The notes beneath the pieces are model-generated. The model was not told the DNA's origin and did no database searches. It worked only from the letters and a program-made list of their open reading frames with translations. The translations under genes and the position numbers were made by a program. From Diabrotica undecimpunctata (Eukaryota; Arthropoda; Insecta; Coleoptera; Chrysomelidae), in contig NC_092810.1 of NCBI RefSeq assembly GCF_040954645.1, positions 9,222,185 to 9,286,184 of the forward strand: a stretch of 64,000 bases of DNA, given 5' to 3'. Positions 29,005-41,047 of this stretch are shown one piece after another. Position 1 is the stretch's first letter; each line of letters begins with the position of its first letter.

Positions 29005-29800
29005 CTAGATTAGATTAGATTAAAAGAGGTGGCCTTTCGGCCTATTCCTCTACGACCTTTTCAGATCTATTGTGGTCCTCTAGTCCTAGATAACATTCTC
29101 TAGCCTGACCCTTTTTATAAAGTCTAGTAGCTTCGAGACTGTACCTTTCATGTAGCTATTTGCCGGTGGATTTTCTTCTCCTAATGCAAAGAACCGTACA
29201 TTTGCCAGACTGTCACACTGACATAAAATGTGCTCTGCTGTTTCTTCTTCGAGGTGACAGAATCTGCACAGGTCATCATCTGATAATCCCATCAGCTTCA
29301 AGTGCCTATTCAGCTTACAGTGCCCTACTATGGCTTTGACTGTTTTCCTGTCTTTGTTTATTAGGTCTGCCGTAAATTTTGGCAAATGTTCTGTAATGAA
29401 CTGTTTCGCCTGTCTTTGTCCTGGTGAACCTCCACCATTCCAGAGATTTTCGAGCTACCCACTTTCTTGTAGCCGTTCTTGTTACTGACTTTGCAAAGCT
29501 GTAGAAGGGTTTCGGTCCAATGAATGGCATTGATGAACCTTGTTTGGCCATTTCATCTGCTTTTTCATTGCCCTTATGACCCTCGTGAACCGGCACCCAG
29601 GCTACCGTAACCTTGTTACGGTCTCCTAGTTTATTTAGGGCACGCAAGCAATCCCATACTAGCTTAGAATTGACCTCTACAGAATTGAGTGCCTTAAGCG
29701 CTGCCTGACTATCTGTGAAGATGGCAACTGAACTGAACGTTCTTTCCTGCCTTTCTATTTTTTCCACGCAGTGATGGATTGCCGTTATTTCCATCCTGGA
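29005..29800 (-). mobile_element. LINE 3' end with RNase H domain
   Basis: The minus strand encodes an RNase H domain (IFTDSQAALKALNSV, then VTVAWVPVHEGHKGNEKADE with a His in the expected place). After a frameshift near 29,390 comes a CCHC-like tail (LCRFCHLEEETAEHILCQC). The 3' end is a short tandem of TAATC units (29,010-29,025), as in I-type LINEs. The RT part is missing. A more decayed relative lies at 43,135-43,400. Confidence 0.85.
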
Positions 29801-31376
29801 AAACTGTCACATCCTTAGATTCTAATAGATTGGGGGTGTTTGCAAACACCGCTGTCACCATTCTAACAACATTGGGGGGTTAAGCGTGATAATTTAGGAT
29901 TGAAGCTGTAGATGAATCGACTAAACCCCTCTAATGAATTGTCTCCACTCTGATAAAGGTTGTCACCATTGTAGAAGACGTCTGTCTCAATGTCCTTATC
30001 AATGCCTCTACAATTTTTAGGAGATACTTATCCCTGCGAGCGGGGCAAGGCTTACTGATTCCACTAGTCTGGACTGACTGGTTCCGCCCTCGCGGATTTA
30101 CAAGAGGGTAGGGAAATCTTTCTGGAAAGGAAGGGAATTAAGGACTTCTCGGTCTCAGGTCCTGCAAAGAGTGAGAGGTTATGGGCTTACGTTAGAAGCC
30201 GGAGCACTGCATAAGCGAAATGTGTATCTCTTCTAGTCTCGACCTGTAACGGCTAGGAATAACAAAAACAAATTTCGAGTTTACGATGTATTAACTATAC
30301 AGTACACTACAAAATATCAGTTAGGACCAAAAATGTTCGATCAGGCGCGAAGGGAGACGAGAAGAGACAAGCAAGGAATTAAAGGTCGGACAATTAGGTA
30401 TTATTAGATATACCTTGGGTTAGTATATAGATCTTAGTTACCTTCGCGTATCTAGGCTCTAGCTAGGGAATACGCCTCCAGTCTACAGGGATTTGAGATT
30501 GCGAACCTTCGAATCTCCAGTTGCCGACACTTATACGTCACACTATCCCGTCGAGTTAAATAACGCGTCCACTGTCTGCGTATCGTCCGATCTCCACACT
30601 ATGGCGTGAAGCGTCTGGCGTGACCACTTCCCACTAACGCCGCTGGCCCCCTTGTTCGCCTTTTTTATCAGTCCGTGTTCTCAATTTTCAGTCGTAGTAC
30701 CAAGGTCGCGTTATTGTTTTTTTTTTGCTGACTGATCCTCGTGTTGTATTTCGGCGGAGGTCTATGTTTTGAAAAGTGATTTAAACAACCTTGGTGGCCT
30801 GATATTTGAGACTCGTGTAATACATTTAAACTGGGTCGAGTTTTCAATCTTTGTTTAATGTAAAATGTTTACGTAAATATGTTACCTACTAGCTATGAAT
30901 TTATTTGTTCTTTAATTAATTTGGAATATGTGATAATTTCTTAAATAATTGCTTCTCTTTACTAGGCTAATTGTCCCTTAATTTTTCCTTCTTTATTTCC
31001 TTGTTATATTTCCATTACAAGATAGAAGGTGTCCTAAAACGACATGGCCTGTAAAATGATATGCTGTTACTTTTATCAAAAGTATTGACACCATCTAGTG
31101 AAAAGTTACGGTTTTATGTGGAAAAGAGCAACCGAATTACATGTTGGCGCTCCATTTTCCATTTGATTTTTACCGGTGTAAAAGTTTTAATGTGTTCTGC
31201 TGGATATTAGGATACTGTACTATCTGTTTTTTTTTGTTTTGATTTCCAATCCTGAAAATGATTTCTGAAAAAAATTCCTGGTTAACTTTAACGAAAGCAC
31301 AAGCTGAATATAGCCGCAAATGTCAATCATGGAACAAAATATTTCGGTTTGGCAGTGTTGACATGCTTTTATAATG
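29801..31376. other. GC-richer unassigned block and AT-rich flank
   Basis: 29,800-30,720 has clearly more G+C than its surroundings and many CpG, with no long ORF. It could be the 5' untranslated region of the adjacent minus-strand LINE joined to its 3' end by an internal deletion, but this is only inference. 30,720-31,376 is AT-rich without features. Confidence 0.35.
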
Positions 31377-31378
31377 TA

Positions 31379-31733
31379 TGTTGTATGCTTCAAATATAAA
31401 GAGAGAAAGCTTTACAAAAGTACATTTTGATTATGTTATGTTATGAATTCTGAAATTTTTAATTTATATAAAACAAGAACGAGTAAATATTTGTTTCTCT
31501 GGAGTTTAGTAGCAGTTAATTATTAGAATTTTTTTGAGAATTGCTCTTTGATAGATTAGCGGATAGATTTAGCAATCGTCAAACCACCAGTTGCTTGCAA
31601 TTAATCTCGAAATATACAAATATTTACTGCTTATTGTTTTATATAAATTAATAATTGCAGAATTCATAAAATAATGTAATCAAAATGTACTTTTTAAAAG
31701 ATTTCTCTCTTAATATTTGAAGCATACAGAATA
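31379..31733. repeat. Foldback inverted repeat
   Basis: About 120 bp at 31,379-31,500 recurs as reverse complement at 31,612-31,733 with a few mismatches (outer block tatgcttcaaatat, inner block aatttatataaaaca). The 110-bp centre is unrelated. It may be a MITE or foldback element. Confidence 0.7.
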
Positions 31734-31734
31734 T

Positions 31735-33250
31735 GCATTGAGGATCCCATGTTTCAAATGAATGAAGATGATCGGCAACCACCCCCCACCGAAGAAGAAA
31801 TTAGAGAAGCCATCGCAACACTGAAAAATAATAAAGCTCCCGGTTCGGGTAATCTCCCTGCCGAACTTTTCAAAAATGGCGGCGACCCCCTCACATGCAT
31901 AAACTGATAACTGCAATTTGGCAACAGAAAGAAACACCCACAGACTGGAAGTTAGGTGTACTGTGTCCTATACACAAAAAGGGAGACATGGTGGTGTGTG
32001 ATAATTATAGAGGCATCACTCTACTCAATATGGCATATAAAGTGTTGTCCAACGTATTGTACAAAAGACTCCTCCCCTACGCCGAACAAATAGTGGGAGG
32101 ATATCAGTGCGGTTTCCGTCCTAATAAATCAACAACGGACCAGATATTTACAGTGAGGCAGATCCTTGAAAAAACCCTAGAGTTCGGCGTCGACACCCAC
32201 CACATATTTGTTGACTTCAAAGCCGCATACGACTCCGTTAATAGAAATAAACTTCTACTTGCTATGGTAGAATTTCGCATTCCGTTTGATCTTGTCCGGT
32301 TAACTGAACTTACACTCACAGGTGCAGAGAGCATGGTAAAAATCCAAAACGATCTCTCAAGACCCTTCCATTGCAAAAATGGACTAAGACAGGGTGATGG
32401 ACTATCGTGTCTCTTATTTAACCTGGCATTAGAAAAAATAATTCGAGAGTCGCAGATTACTACGAATGGTACTATCTTTAACAAATCAACCAGAATGGGA
32501 CTAAATATAAATGTTCAAAAGACCAAATATATGTGTTGCACTAGGTCAAGTAACCCGACACCTACACGAATAATAATTGATGACCTAGAACTGGAAGGTG
32601 TTGACACCTTCATATACTTAGGGTCGCTGCTAACCAAAGATAACAACGTCAGTGAAGAAATCAAAAGAAGAATAGTGCTCGCCAATAAGTGTTACTATGG
32701 CTTAAGAAGACAGATGGCCTCAAAAATGCCTAGAAAAATTAACCTGACTGTATACAAAACACTAATAAGACCAGTGCTAACATATGGTTCAGAAACTTGG
32801 ACACTAACACAGAATGACCAAGAATTGCTCAAACGTTTTGAGCGAAAAATACTAAGACGAATATATGGAGGCATAAAAGAACAAGGTTTGTGGCGCAGGT
32901 GTTACAATTTTGAGTTGTATAGAAGATTTGGAGAACCTGACGTTGTAAAATTCATTAAGGTAGCACGCCTCAGATGGATAGGTCATGTAATCAGACGCGA
33001 GGAAGATGCCATAGTCAGAAAAGTTTTTGACCGAAGAGGGCCGATCGGACAACGAATAAGAGGAAGACCGAGACTTAGGTACCAAGACAACCTAGAAAAT
33101 GATTGAAATGATGAAAAAGTCTATCGAAATTGGAGCGTGGAGAAGAGTTGCCAGAGACAGGGGCGAATGGAGGATTGTTCTGAAGAAGGCTTTGGCTCAT
33201 AAAGAGCTATAACGCCACTGATGATGACGATACAGCATATGCATTATAAG
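31735..33250 (+). mobile_element. LINE with long ORF lacking the RT catalytic motif
   Basis: After TEEEIREAIATLKNNKAPGS, a frameshift at about 31,895 leads into a 403-residue ORF (31,895-33,106): NYRGITLLNMAYKVLSNVL, YQCGFRPNKSTTDQIFTVRQ, HIFVDFKAAYDSVNR (palm A), NGLRQGDGLSCLLFNLALE (block B), then directly from TIFNKST to RMGLNINVQKTKYM. The expected YADD block is missing. Then come FIYLGSLL, LTVYKTLIRPVLTYGSETW and LRWIGHVIRREE. A further frameshift at about 33,105 moves the last 40 residues. The 3' end has GATGATGACG units. It is the same family as 55,350-56,425 and 61,786-62,081. Confidence 0.9.
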
Positions 33251-33299
33251 AAAAATAAAGAAAGAAAGAAAGAAGAAAAATACATGTGAAACAAATACA

Positions 33300-34130
33300 A
33301 AATGCATGAGAATATAAAAGTAAAGTAAAATGTTCATAAATTCCGCAACACTGCACAAATCACTACGTACAGAGGGAGGTCGGTGGTGGTGACAGCATCT
33401 CCTACTCCTGTAGGTCCATCCTCGGTCGGTGTACTAACTCCTTCGGCGGGTTCGTCTTCCTCTAGATCGTCCGGATCCCATCTGCCATATCCATCGGGTT
33501 TCGTAGGCCAGTGTGCCTAAGCCTACGTGGTTACGACCACTTCTCGGTAGGGAGGCAGTGACTGGGCCTACTTCGGGACTTCCATTGACATCTGGGGCTT
33601 CTAAGTTCGAAAAAGCCTGGCTCGTCAAAGGTATGTGCACGCCGAAGGCATCAGGTCTGCAGAAGGCCTCGATGTCGGCAAGTTAGCATGGGTGCGCTAA
33701 CATCCGATGGTTCTCCCCGCTGTTTTTTTTTAATCCAGCACACGGTGGATTTATCCGTGTGCCTTCTGTGCAGATGGGCGTAGGTTCAAAAACCGAGTTG
33801 AGCGCCATGTCGTACCGGGTTGTTGTCTTCTAACGGCTTGTCTTAAGAAAGACAAGATATTTCTTACATAACAACAATATAAGCCGAAATAAAAGATCTT
33901 CAAGAGCTGACAGAGTCTTCAAGCAGGAAGCAGAGCCCCTAGAGCACTAAGCTCTAGGAGAGCCCGTGAAGGACTGGCCTGGCTGGAAAATCGCCTATAT
34001 TTATATGTGCTGTTCGAGCGACAAATAGGAATTTCCAGGTTAATGGCCAACAGGAAAAATTTGAGGCGGAGCTATGCGCATTGGAGTGCGCACTAGTCCC
34101 AAGACTATTACACTCGATGACACTTAGTTT
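33300..34130. other. GC-richer unassigned block
   Basis: Richer in G+C than its flanks, with hairpins such as gcacacgg...tccgtgtgc near 33,738-33,763. Minus-strand frames give Pro/Arg/Ser-rich peptides without a motif I know. It is probably the 5' part of a retroelement, but I cannot assign it. Confidence 0.3.
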
Positions 34131-34205
34131 AGTAATTTAAAAAAAAAACAACACATAACAAAATCACAGTCGTATATTATGAGATAAAAGCCTCCGATTT
34201 TGAAG

Positions 34206-34211
34206 TTTATT
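34206..34211 (-). terminator. Possible poly(A) signal of TMEM192
   Basis: AATAAA on the minus strand about 170 bp past the stop codon, beyond the AT microsatellite. Confidence 0.4.
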
Positions 34212-34285
34212 TCAATTTATATAAAGAAAAATGCATCTACAAATTTTTGATATGAATAAAAATGTCATAAACAAATTAGCATACC

Positions 34286-34288
<3 letters not shown>

Positions 34289-34348
<60 letters not shown>
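34289..34348. repeat. (AT)30 microsatellite
   Basis: Uninterrupted AT dinucleotides. It lies in the probable 3' untranslated region of the TMEM192 gene, 35 bp past its stop codon. Confidence 0.97.
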
Positions 34349-34351
<3 letters not shown>

Positions 34352-34382
34352 CGTATTTATATCACAAATTTTACAGAATTTT

Positions 34383-34487
34383 TCAACTCTCTCTATGAGC
34401 CCGTAATTGCTGTAATTGAGCAGTCAAAACCATTGTTTTCTCCCCTAATCGTGCATTGTGTTCCTTGAGGAATCGGATTAAATCGGC
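34383..34487 (-). CDS. TMEM192: TMEM192 last exon
   Basis: Acceptor TTTTTAG, phase 0. Encodes ADLIRFLKEHNARLGEKTMV, then LTAQLQQLRAHRES and TGA; a short coiled-coil-like tail. Confidence 0.9.
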   Translation of the reverse strand, partial: ADLIRFLKEHNARLGEKTMVLTAQLQQLRAHRES

Positions 34488-37400
34488 CTAAAAATAAAAC
34501 AAAATAGATATAATAACGATTAGGTTTGTTTCTGCAGCAGTTTAAAGATACCAAACAAATCACAATAAACGAAACCGTAGATATCTATTAAACAAAAATG
34601 AATATTTCCCTACGACCTGTCACGCCGTAACTTGGGAACGCTTCATTCTCCCAAATTTCAAGAACATTACCGATTATTTAAATTTTGCGCGTTTTACAGT
34701 CCAGTCAGCAATTTGACCCCTAAAAATCATACGAACAAACTGAATTTCGCCAAGAATATCAATTCCAGTACTCCAAAAATGATGCTAAAAAGTTACCCCC
34801 GGGTTTCCCCCTAAAGCTCCCGTCGTAGGAGGAAAGAATCGTAAAAAAATCTTTCCCTCCGGGAAAGATTTGTTTTCAATCCAGAGCTTCTGTTTCAAGT
34901 CGCTCTGAGGAGACCTAATAAGGTTAAAATACGTACAAGCGGATGACAATGGCCCTGCATTGAAATTAAATCTCAAACGGCTTTCTGCTCTGATTCGAGA
35001 ATGATTTTATTGAGTGAACTTCAAAGAAGATGTAAAACGATAGTGCCAAAAATGCAAATTATGTGGAGCAACATGTAATTTGATAAAAAGGAAGTATCCA
35101 TAAATAGTACAATGTTCGATACATCCAGATTGCCAGTCTTAGATGAAATATTAATATAATTATCGATCTACAAATGGAAGTTTTAAAGTAGGTGATCTTA
35201 TCTGACTATATAATCCACAACGACGTCGAGGCCTTCTTTATATACTTCAACGACAGTAGGAAAGTCCATATTAACTTAAATAAACAATAAATGATGTGAT
35301 ATGTTACAGAAATTACCAAAATGTACACCAAAAGTTAGCCCCAGAAATCGTGAACCTAAGATATTCTTGTTATACAGACATAGACATATCACAGAATTAA
35401 CTCTTGATACTTAACAATCTTCTTCTTCTTCTTCCTCTAATGTCTTCACTTCTCTTTCTATCTGTCAGCGTATTTCCTGAAATTCTACTCAGTATCTCAG
35501 TACGGTAGATCTCTGCCGTTTCTAGTAGACTTTGCGTTGTTTCTGTGTCGGGTCTTGTTTCTGAGGCATATGTCATTATTGGTCTTACACTGGCTTTATA
35601 AATTGTTGACTTCACATCTCAGCGTTAATGTGTCTGTTTCGCCATATAGTGTTATTAAGGCATCCTGCCAGTCTATTTGCTTCTTGTACTTGACCTCTCA
35701 CTTCTTTGTCCAGGTCTCCATAGCTAGACAGTGTAATTCTCAGGTATTTTATTTCCATTAGTTGTTTAATATTGATGCCATCAATTTTTATTTTACATCT
35801 AGTTGGTTCTTTGCTGACTACTAACGTTTTAGTTCTTTGAGATAAGATTGTCATATTAAATTCTTTTGCTCTTATGTTAAATCTGTGGACGAGTCTTTGC
35901 AGACTATCTTCATCTTGGGCTATCAATATTGAGTTGTCTGTGTAACAGAGTATTTTTATTTCTTTGTTTCTCATTCTGTATCCTCTTCCTTTGTTAACGC
36001 TATCCATGATCAGATTGAATAGCATGGGGCTCAATGAATCCCCTTGTCCTATTCCGCTGCTTATTTCTGTAAGTTCTGTAAGTTGTTGGTTCTGTAAGTT
36101 GTCCGTCTATTCTGCTTCACAATATTTCAGTAATTCGTTTGGTATCCGGTTTGGAATTACTTAACAATGTACAACATACTTCTATTAGTAAAGAAGCCAC
36201 TCACAGACAAAATTTGGATTAAATAAAAGAAAAACAATGTTAATAATTAAAATACTATTCACCTGTTTCTCCAATAAGTCATAAATTTTTCCTCCCAACT
36301 GACTATAACCTACTTCATTTTGAGTCACAGTGTCAGGAGCAGTAGTACTAATCCAGTCTTCTTTTTGAACATCTGGCTGAGGTTTTTGTTTATTGAATTT
36401 GATCACTTTCGCTAAAAGACATTTTAAGAATTGATTTAATAAATTAAAAAAAAAAACAGTATAATAGAACAAAACTGAGTTGAACCACGAAAGTCAAATG
36501 GGTCACCTGCAAATAGAAAATGATGGAGGGGATGGTCACTAGATTGAAGAATTATATATCCTTTCACGGCATTATAGTCGGTCATGAAATTGGAGCACAT
36601 GACATATACGAGCCCAGTCGTGTATGAATTTTACAAAAACCAATAAGCTACAAAATTTTATTTTTCTGAATTAGAATTTATCTAACTATTATAATTTAAA
36701 GGGTTACGATTAAGCTTATATGATACTATTTGGTTTTGCCAATTAATCAACAATATGTAATACTTTTATTAACTACAATAATTATAAAATAAACAAAAAG
36801 AAAAGTAATGTCTAGCACAAATTAATTGGTGCATCAACCAATCAGTGATAAATATTTGTTTATCAAATAAAATCTCTTGTATATTTTTTTCTGGAAATTA
36901 TATTTTTAAGTATGTGGTAAAGAAATAATTTATGAAGTTAATTTAATTTAGTTGCTTCTCAAAATAGTTCGCGAAATGTGTTTATCTAGTGATTTAGGAA
37001 ATTCCATTGTTACAACTCATAAATGACTTTCTGGACATACAATTGCTCAAAATTTAAGTATTTCTCAATTAACTTTAAGAGATATAATTTCACAATTCAA
37101 AAAAAATTGGGTAATGTTGAAACAAAAGTACTGAACAAAAGTTGAAATAAAAACTGATCATACTTCAAAGATTACTGAAAGGGATGAGCATGCTATTCAG
37201 ATACTTATTAAACAAGATTGCCAAGCTTCTGCTCAAGAATTGGCTATAAAATGAGCCCATGCTGTTGGCAGGCCATTTTAAAAAGACATTTGTTTAAGGA
37301 GAATGAAAAAAATGGGCTATGGTTTCTAAAATGTAAGTTTTTACAAGCAAAACTTATTTCATGTTAAATATTCAAATATATGATCACATTTTAGGCAAAT

Positions 37401-39843
37401 GGAAAACCACTTCTTTGAAAGGAACAAAAAAGAAACCGATTTTTATAGGCAAAAGAGCACCAACGTCAGTGGGATTCAGATATTTGGAGTGATGAATCTA
37501 AGTTTGAGGTCTTTGTTGATGGTACACAAAATAGAGATATTCGAATGCCAAGGGTAGAGTATCACAAAGGTTAAGTTCCCTATATCTGTGATTGTCCGGG
37601 GTTGTTGTATGTCCTGTCAAGAAGATGAACATCTCCATTTAATTTGATGGCACTGTCAATGCTAGGAAGTACAAAAGTATTATGGTCCCCCCCCCCCCAT
37701 TAATAAAAATTAATAAAATTCAACTGCCAAATGGGAGATTTATATTTTAACAGAATACAGCAAAATCTGTAATATCATGGTTGTAAGAATTGAATATTTC
37801 TGTTTTAAAATGGCTTCCAAAAAGTGATCTATATTTTATCTATCTATATATATATCTAGTATCTATATATATTTTATAATTATTGTTGTTGATAAAAGTA
37901 GCCTGTTGTAAAAAAAGGCTGTTGTTATCTGCCATCCCTAAACTTTGTTAACATCATGAAATTCTAAACAAATATCTCACTTAGCATTGTAGAAATCTCT
38001 TGATTAATGAGCAACATGGATTTAGACAGGGTTAATATATGTCTACAAATCTTGTTTTGTATCATGACTATATTGTCAGGGCTCTTTTCTGATGGTCTCC
38101 AGTTGAATAAAGGTACGTGTTTTGTTATATCTGAAGAAAATTGTAAGGGTTTTTGATATACTTTTATTACATACTTTATACAACTTACAGAAAATAAGAC
38201 GACGATACAGAATAGTGTTGAGAGCAAAGTGAAGTTGTTGCATCCAAGCTTGGCTTCTCCTTTAACATCTAGAACCATGAAGCGCTCTAGTTGGTGGCAT
38301 GTATGTTTGAATACAAATACAAAATGAATATATTATTACTATGACAAATAAGTTTGAAATAAACATAATGCGAAATGGAACAATATCCTTTAGCAAATCT
38401 AAAAATAAAGTTGTGATGGACTATCACATTTGGGAGTGCTATTGACAGTGCCCACATCAACAATTTGTCAAATAAAGCATAAGGCAATCTAGGTTTTATC
38501 ACAAGAAAGTCTCCAAATCTTTTGGTACCCACATATAGAATTTTATATCTTACTTACAAAAAATCATCAAATATTACATTCTTAGTAAATTTGAAAGTTA
38601 TTTGACCTACTCTTAACTAACAATTACTGTAATTTTACAACATACATACCCATATAATTAACGTTAACACCAAATATGAGGCAAGCCTCCAGTGTAATAA
38701 TGGCACATAAATAAGATATAGGTGAAAGACTTCCTCCTTTAACGCACCTCTCTGCAAAATCATCTGGGTAAAAATGTTGCATCAATGCTTGCACAAACAT
38801 TAGAGCAACACTCCATAAACTCACGACATAGAAGGGTAAACTAATATGAAGTTTCGTTTGATGGTAAAAATCTAAATAACCATTTAACCTTAAACCATGG
38901 TGTTGACATTTGGCTACTTGATCAACCAGCTACAAATCATTTCATAAATATATATCATTATTAGACAGCTTTGTTATATTTTTATTGTAGAGTGATTGTG
39001 GATTAAAAATATCAAGTTGGAAGAAAAATGTAGACTAGGTATAAGAAATAAAAGTAGTGGAATAAGAAACAAAGAAGTATTTAGCCTTCGTCAAAGCTGT
39101 CAGATCAATATGGATAGATAGTTTCTATCAGTGGTTAGAAACTCAAAATTATTAAATGTAAAAACAGCATTAAGTACTCTATTACTGAAATATATACAAA
39201 AATTAAGAGTAATAATAAGAGGTAAATAACAAAACATAAATACCAAATGTTAATGTTAAATAGTAAATGAAAAACACATTCAAAAATATCAAGATCAAGG
39301 GACATTTAAAAAACAATTAAGAAACCTAAACATAAAACAACACAAAAATGTAATAGATAACAGATTTAATTACTTATTTCCTTAGTTTTATGAAAGATAT
39401 TCTGATACTGATTATTATGAAATCTCCAGGTATTTTTCAAAACATCGGGTTTTGCTTAGTACCAGGTACCAGGTAATAACCAAATGTTTTTCATCCAGTT
39501 ATTTGGTCAATAAGCTACAAGTTATAATTTTTGTTGTTGTTTCATGACTTATCAGGTTAGGAAAGGGTTATCTAAGAATATTTTACAAAATAACTAAAAG
39601 ATTTCAATAAGTATTAATTATACTTACAAGTGTTAAGAACCACAGCCCTATATGTAAGTAAATAACAACAAAATATTCTCGGCATTTGCTCTTTTCATCA
39701 GGATGCATTACAGAATAACAAATAGCTATTATGTCCAAGACAAATATAAATAACAAGTGAAAACTAAACAAGGGAACAGTTTTCAGTGGTTTGAATACTC
39801 CATAAGAGTCCAATATAGGCTGAAGATGTTGTCTGTCATCCAT
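34383..39843 (-). CDS. TMEM192: Transmembrane protein 192 orthologue
   Basis: Spliced minus-strand gene. Exons: 39,628-39,843 (ATG at 39,843), 38,650-38,929, 36,263-36,411 and 34,383-34,487 (TGA at 34,383-34,385). Splice sites are consensus and the lengths sum to 750 bp, giving 249 residues. The protein has about four membrane segments (LFSFHLLFIFVLDIIAI; FVVIYLHIGLWFLTL; VVSLWSVALMFVQAL; YLCAIITLEACLIFGV), then a cytosolic tail AKVIKFNKQKPQPDV with DLLEKQADLIRFLKEHNARL. This closely follows the tail of vertebrate TMEM192 (VKIRRFNKAKPEPD; EYLKRHNALL). TMEM192 is a lysosomal/late endosomal membrane protein; location here is inferred. The vertebrate protein is slightly longer at the N-terminus. 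An AG just before the ATG (TTTTTAGCG) suggests an upstream untranslated exon. Confidence 0.92.
34500..35400. other. TMEM192 intron, no recognisable feature
   Basis: Part of the 1.8-kb last intron; no coding region or repeat end recognised up to the LINE at 35,404. Confidence 0.45.
35404..36150 (-). mobile_element. LINE RT relic in TMEM192 intron
   Basis: The minus strand encodes SPMLFNLIMDSVNKG (RT block B), ILCYTDNSILIAQDEDSL (catalytic block; normally YADDxxxxA, here TDN, so dead), MEIKYLRITLSS and, in another frame, STIYKASVRPIMTYASETR. The upstream half is missing. It has the same orientation as the host gene. Confidence 0.8.
36263..36411 (-). CDS. TMEM192: TMEM192 third exon
   Basis: Acceptor CTTTTAG, donor CAG before gtgaat. 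Encodes (A)KVIKFNKQKPQPDVQKEDW ... GGKIYDLLEKQ, the conserved cytosolic tail. Confidence 0.92.
36970..37835 (+). mobile_element. Strongly decayed Tc1-type transposase
   Basis: The plus strand, over several frames, gives LSISQLTLRDIISQFKK (HTH), KITERDEHAIQILIKQD, QWDSDIWSDESKF (first catalytic Asp), WHCQC...KYYG (normally GTMNARKY) and NTAKSVISWL followed by VLKWLPKSDL (third catalytic block). It has many stops and is old. It lies in the TMEM192 second intron. Confidence 0.72.
37990..38620 (+). mobile_element. LINE RT relic in TMEM192 intron
   Basis: NEQHGFRQG...MSTNLVLYHDYIV near 38,000-38,090 is the 'QHGFxxGxSTxTNLL' block of jockey/CR1-type RTs. INNLSNKA...NLGFITRK near 38,455-38,520 matches the later block 'KAYRTLGFIxR'. 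The intermediate part is lost. Confidence 0.6.
38650..38929 (-). CDS. TMEM192: TMEM192 second exon
   Basis: Acceptor TTTGTAG, donor G before gtatgt. Encodes LVDQVAKCQHHGLRLNGYLD and two membrane segments, ending VNYM. Confidence 0.9.
38940..39620. other. TMEM192 first intron, no recognisable feature
   Basis: AT-rich; no coding or repeat feature identified. Confidence 0.5.
39628..39843 (-). CDS. TMEM192: TMEM192 first coding exon
   Basis: ATG at 39,841-39,843; donor CTT before gtaagt, phase 0. Encodes MDDRQHLQPILDSYGVFKPL and the first two membrane segments, with MHPDEKSKCREYF between them, which parallels the first luminal loop of TMEM192. Confidence 0.88.
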
Positions 39844-39869
39844 ATTTACAGATTCGCTAAAAAATGTTG

Positions 39870-41047
39870 CACCCTAAAAATATTTATTGTAATGGAATTT
39901 TTTAAATAAAACTTTCATGCTTACTCCAGAATTTGTATTAAAGCTTCGTGACAAGCTAACCATTTTTAAGGATAATTGCTGTTATGAAAGCGATTACACA
40001 TATTACTGTGTGATTATTCATAAAATACCAATATTGATAATTTTTATTGTTTTTCACTTTTGATGTGATCACACATTTATTTATATAAATTTAGTAGTGA
40101 CTAATCAACCAACCATGAGAATTCAGAAAATGGACATAACTCCTGATTTTAGAGTCCTACCGAACTTTTGATCAATATGTAGCACTAAAAATCAATAATG
40201 ATTAAATGTATTAATATTTTAAAAATTAATAAAATAGAAAATTATCTGTTTACGTTTATCAACTATGACGTATATATGACAGTCTTAACTTTTTCTTGTC
40301 ATATTTATCACACATATCTCTGATCACTGGTGTTGTGGTGTTTGTGGTTAAACTGTGGTGATACGGTGACAGACACAGGTGTCAAGTGTCAATAATATGT
40401 CATTTCGCACAGTATATACCACAAATAGTAGTGTAAGTGAAATAGTACAAATTAGGAGAGTAAATTGCAATGGTCCAACCGTTTGTAATGGCGACGGCGC
40501 TACTATACTCTCTCTGTCTTTTGCTTAGGTGTATATTTGGACCAAGAGAATAATTTTATTCTCCTTTTATTTTTATTTTACTTTACTTATTTTTCTATAT
40601 TTATATTTCGTATTATATACGTATTATTTTTCATTAAAAGCATACTTTTTGAATTTAGCGGCCTAAAATTCAGAGCACATTTTAATTTGCTGCCTAAAAT
40701 TTAAAATCTACATTTTAAATTTGCCGCCAAATTAAATTAGTTTCGACCCGTCCGCATTTGGCGCTAGAAACTCTCTCCCAAATCTTTCTATGGGACGTAC
40801 CTTACTCTTACTAGAGAACTATGTACCGTGGTCATTTCTTTTACAATTTGTGAAATATACTCTGTGAATTTCAATATTGTAGAACATGGATGAAATTTGC
40901 ATTTTTAATGAGTTATTAATTATGGTAATTAATAAGCATTCAAACTGGTCCAGCAATCAAATATTCTAACAACATTTGAAAACCTTTTTTACAAATATAC
41001 CAAATCAATATCTCAAATTTAGGTGAAAATAACAATAAACTTCCATC
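39870..41047. other. Intergenic region between divergent genes
   Basis: Lies between TMEM192 (minus) and the small membrane gene at 41,048 (plus), so it should hold both promoters. A donor-like TAGTG/taagtg occurs near 40,425. A moderately GC-rich stretch (40,470-40,520) contains gcgacggcgc. I see no coding region. Confidence 0.35.

Noticed and set aside
31895..33106. 403-codon ORF considered as a host gene
   Set aside because: All its blocks are LINE reverse transcriptase and the family recurs at 55 and 61 kb.
34785..34976. 63-codon minus ORF in TMEM192 intron
   Set aside because: No motif and no splice context.
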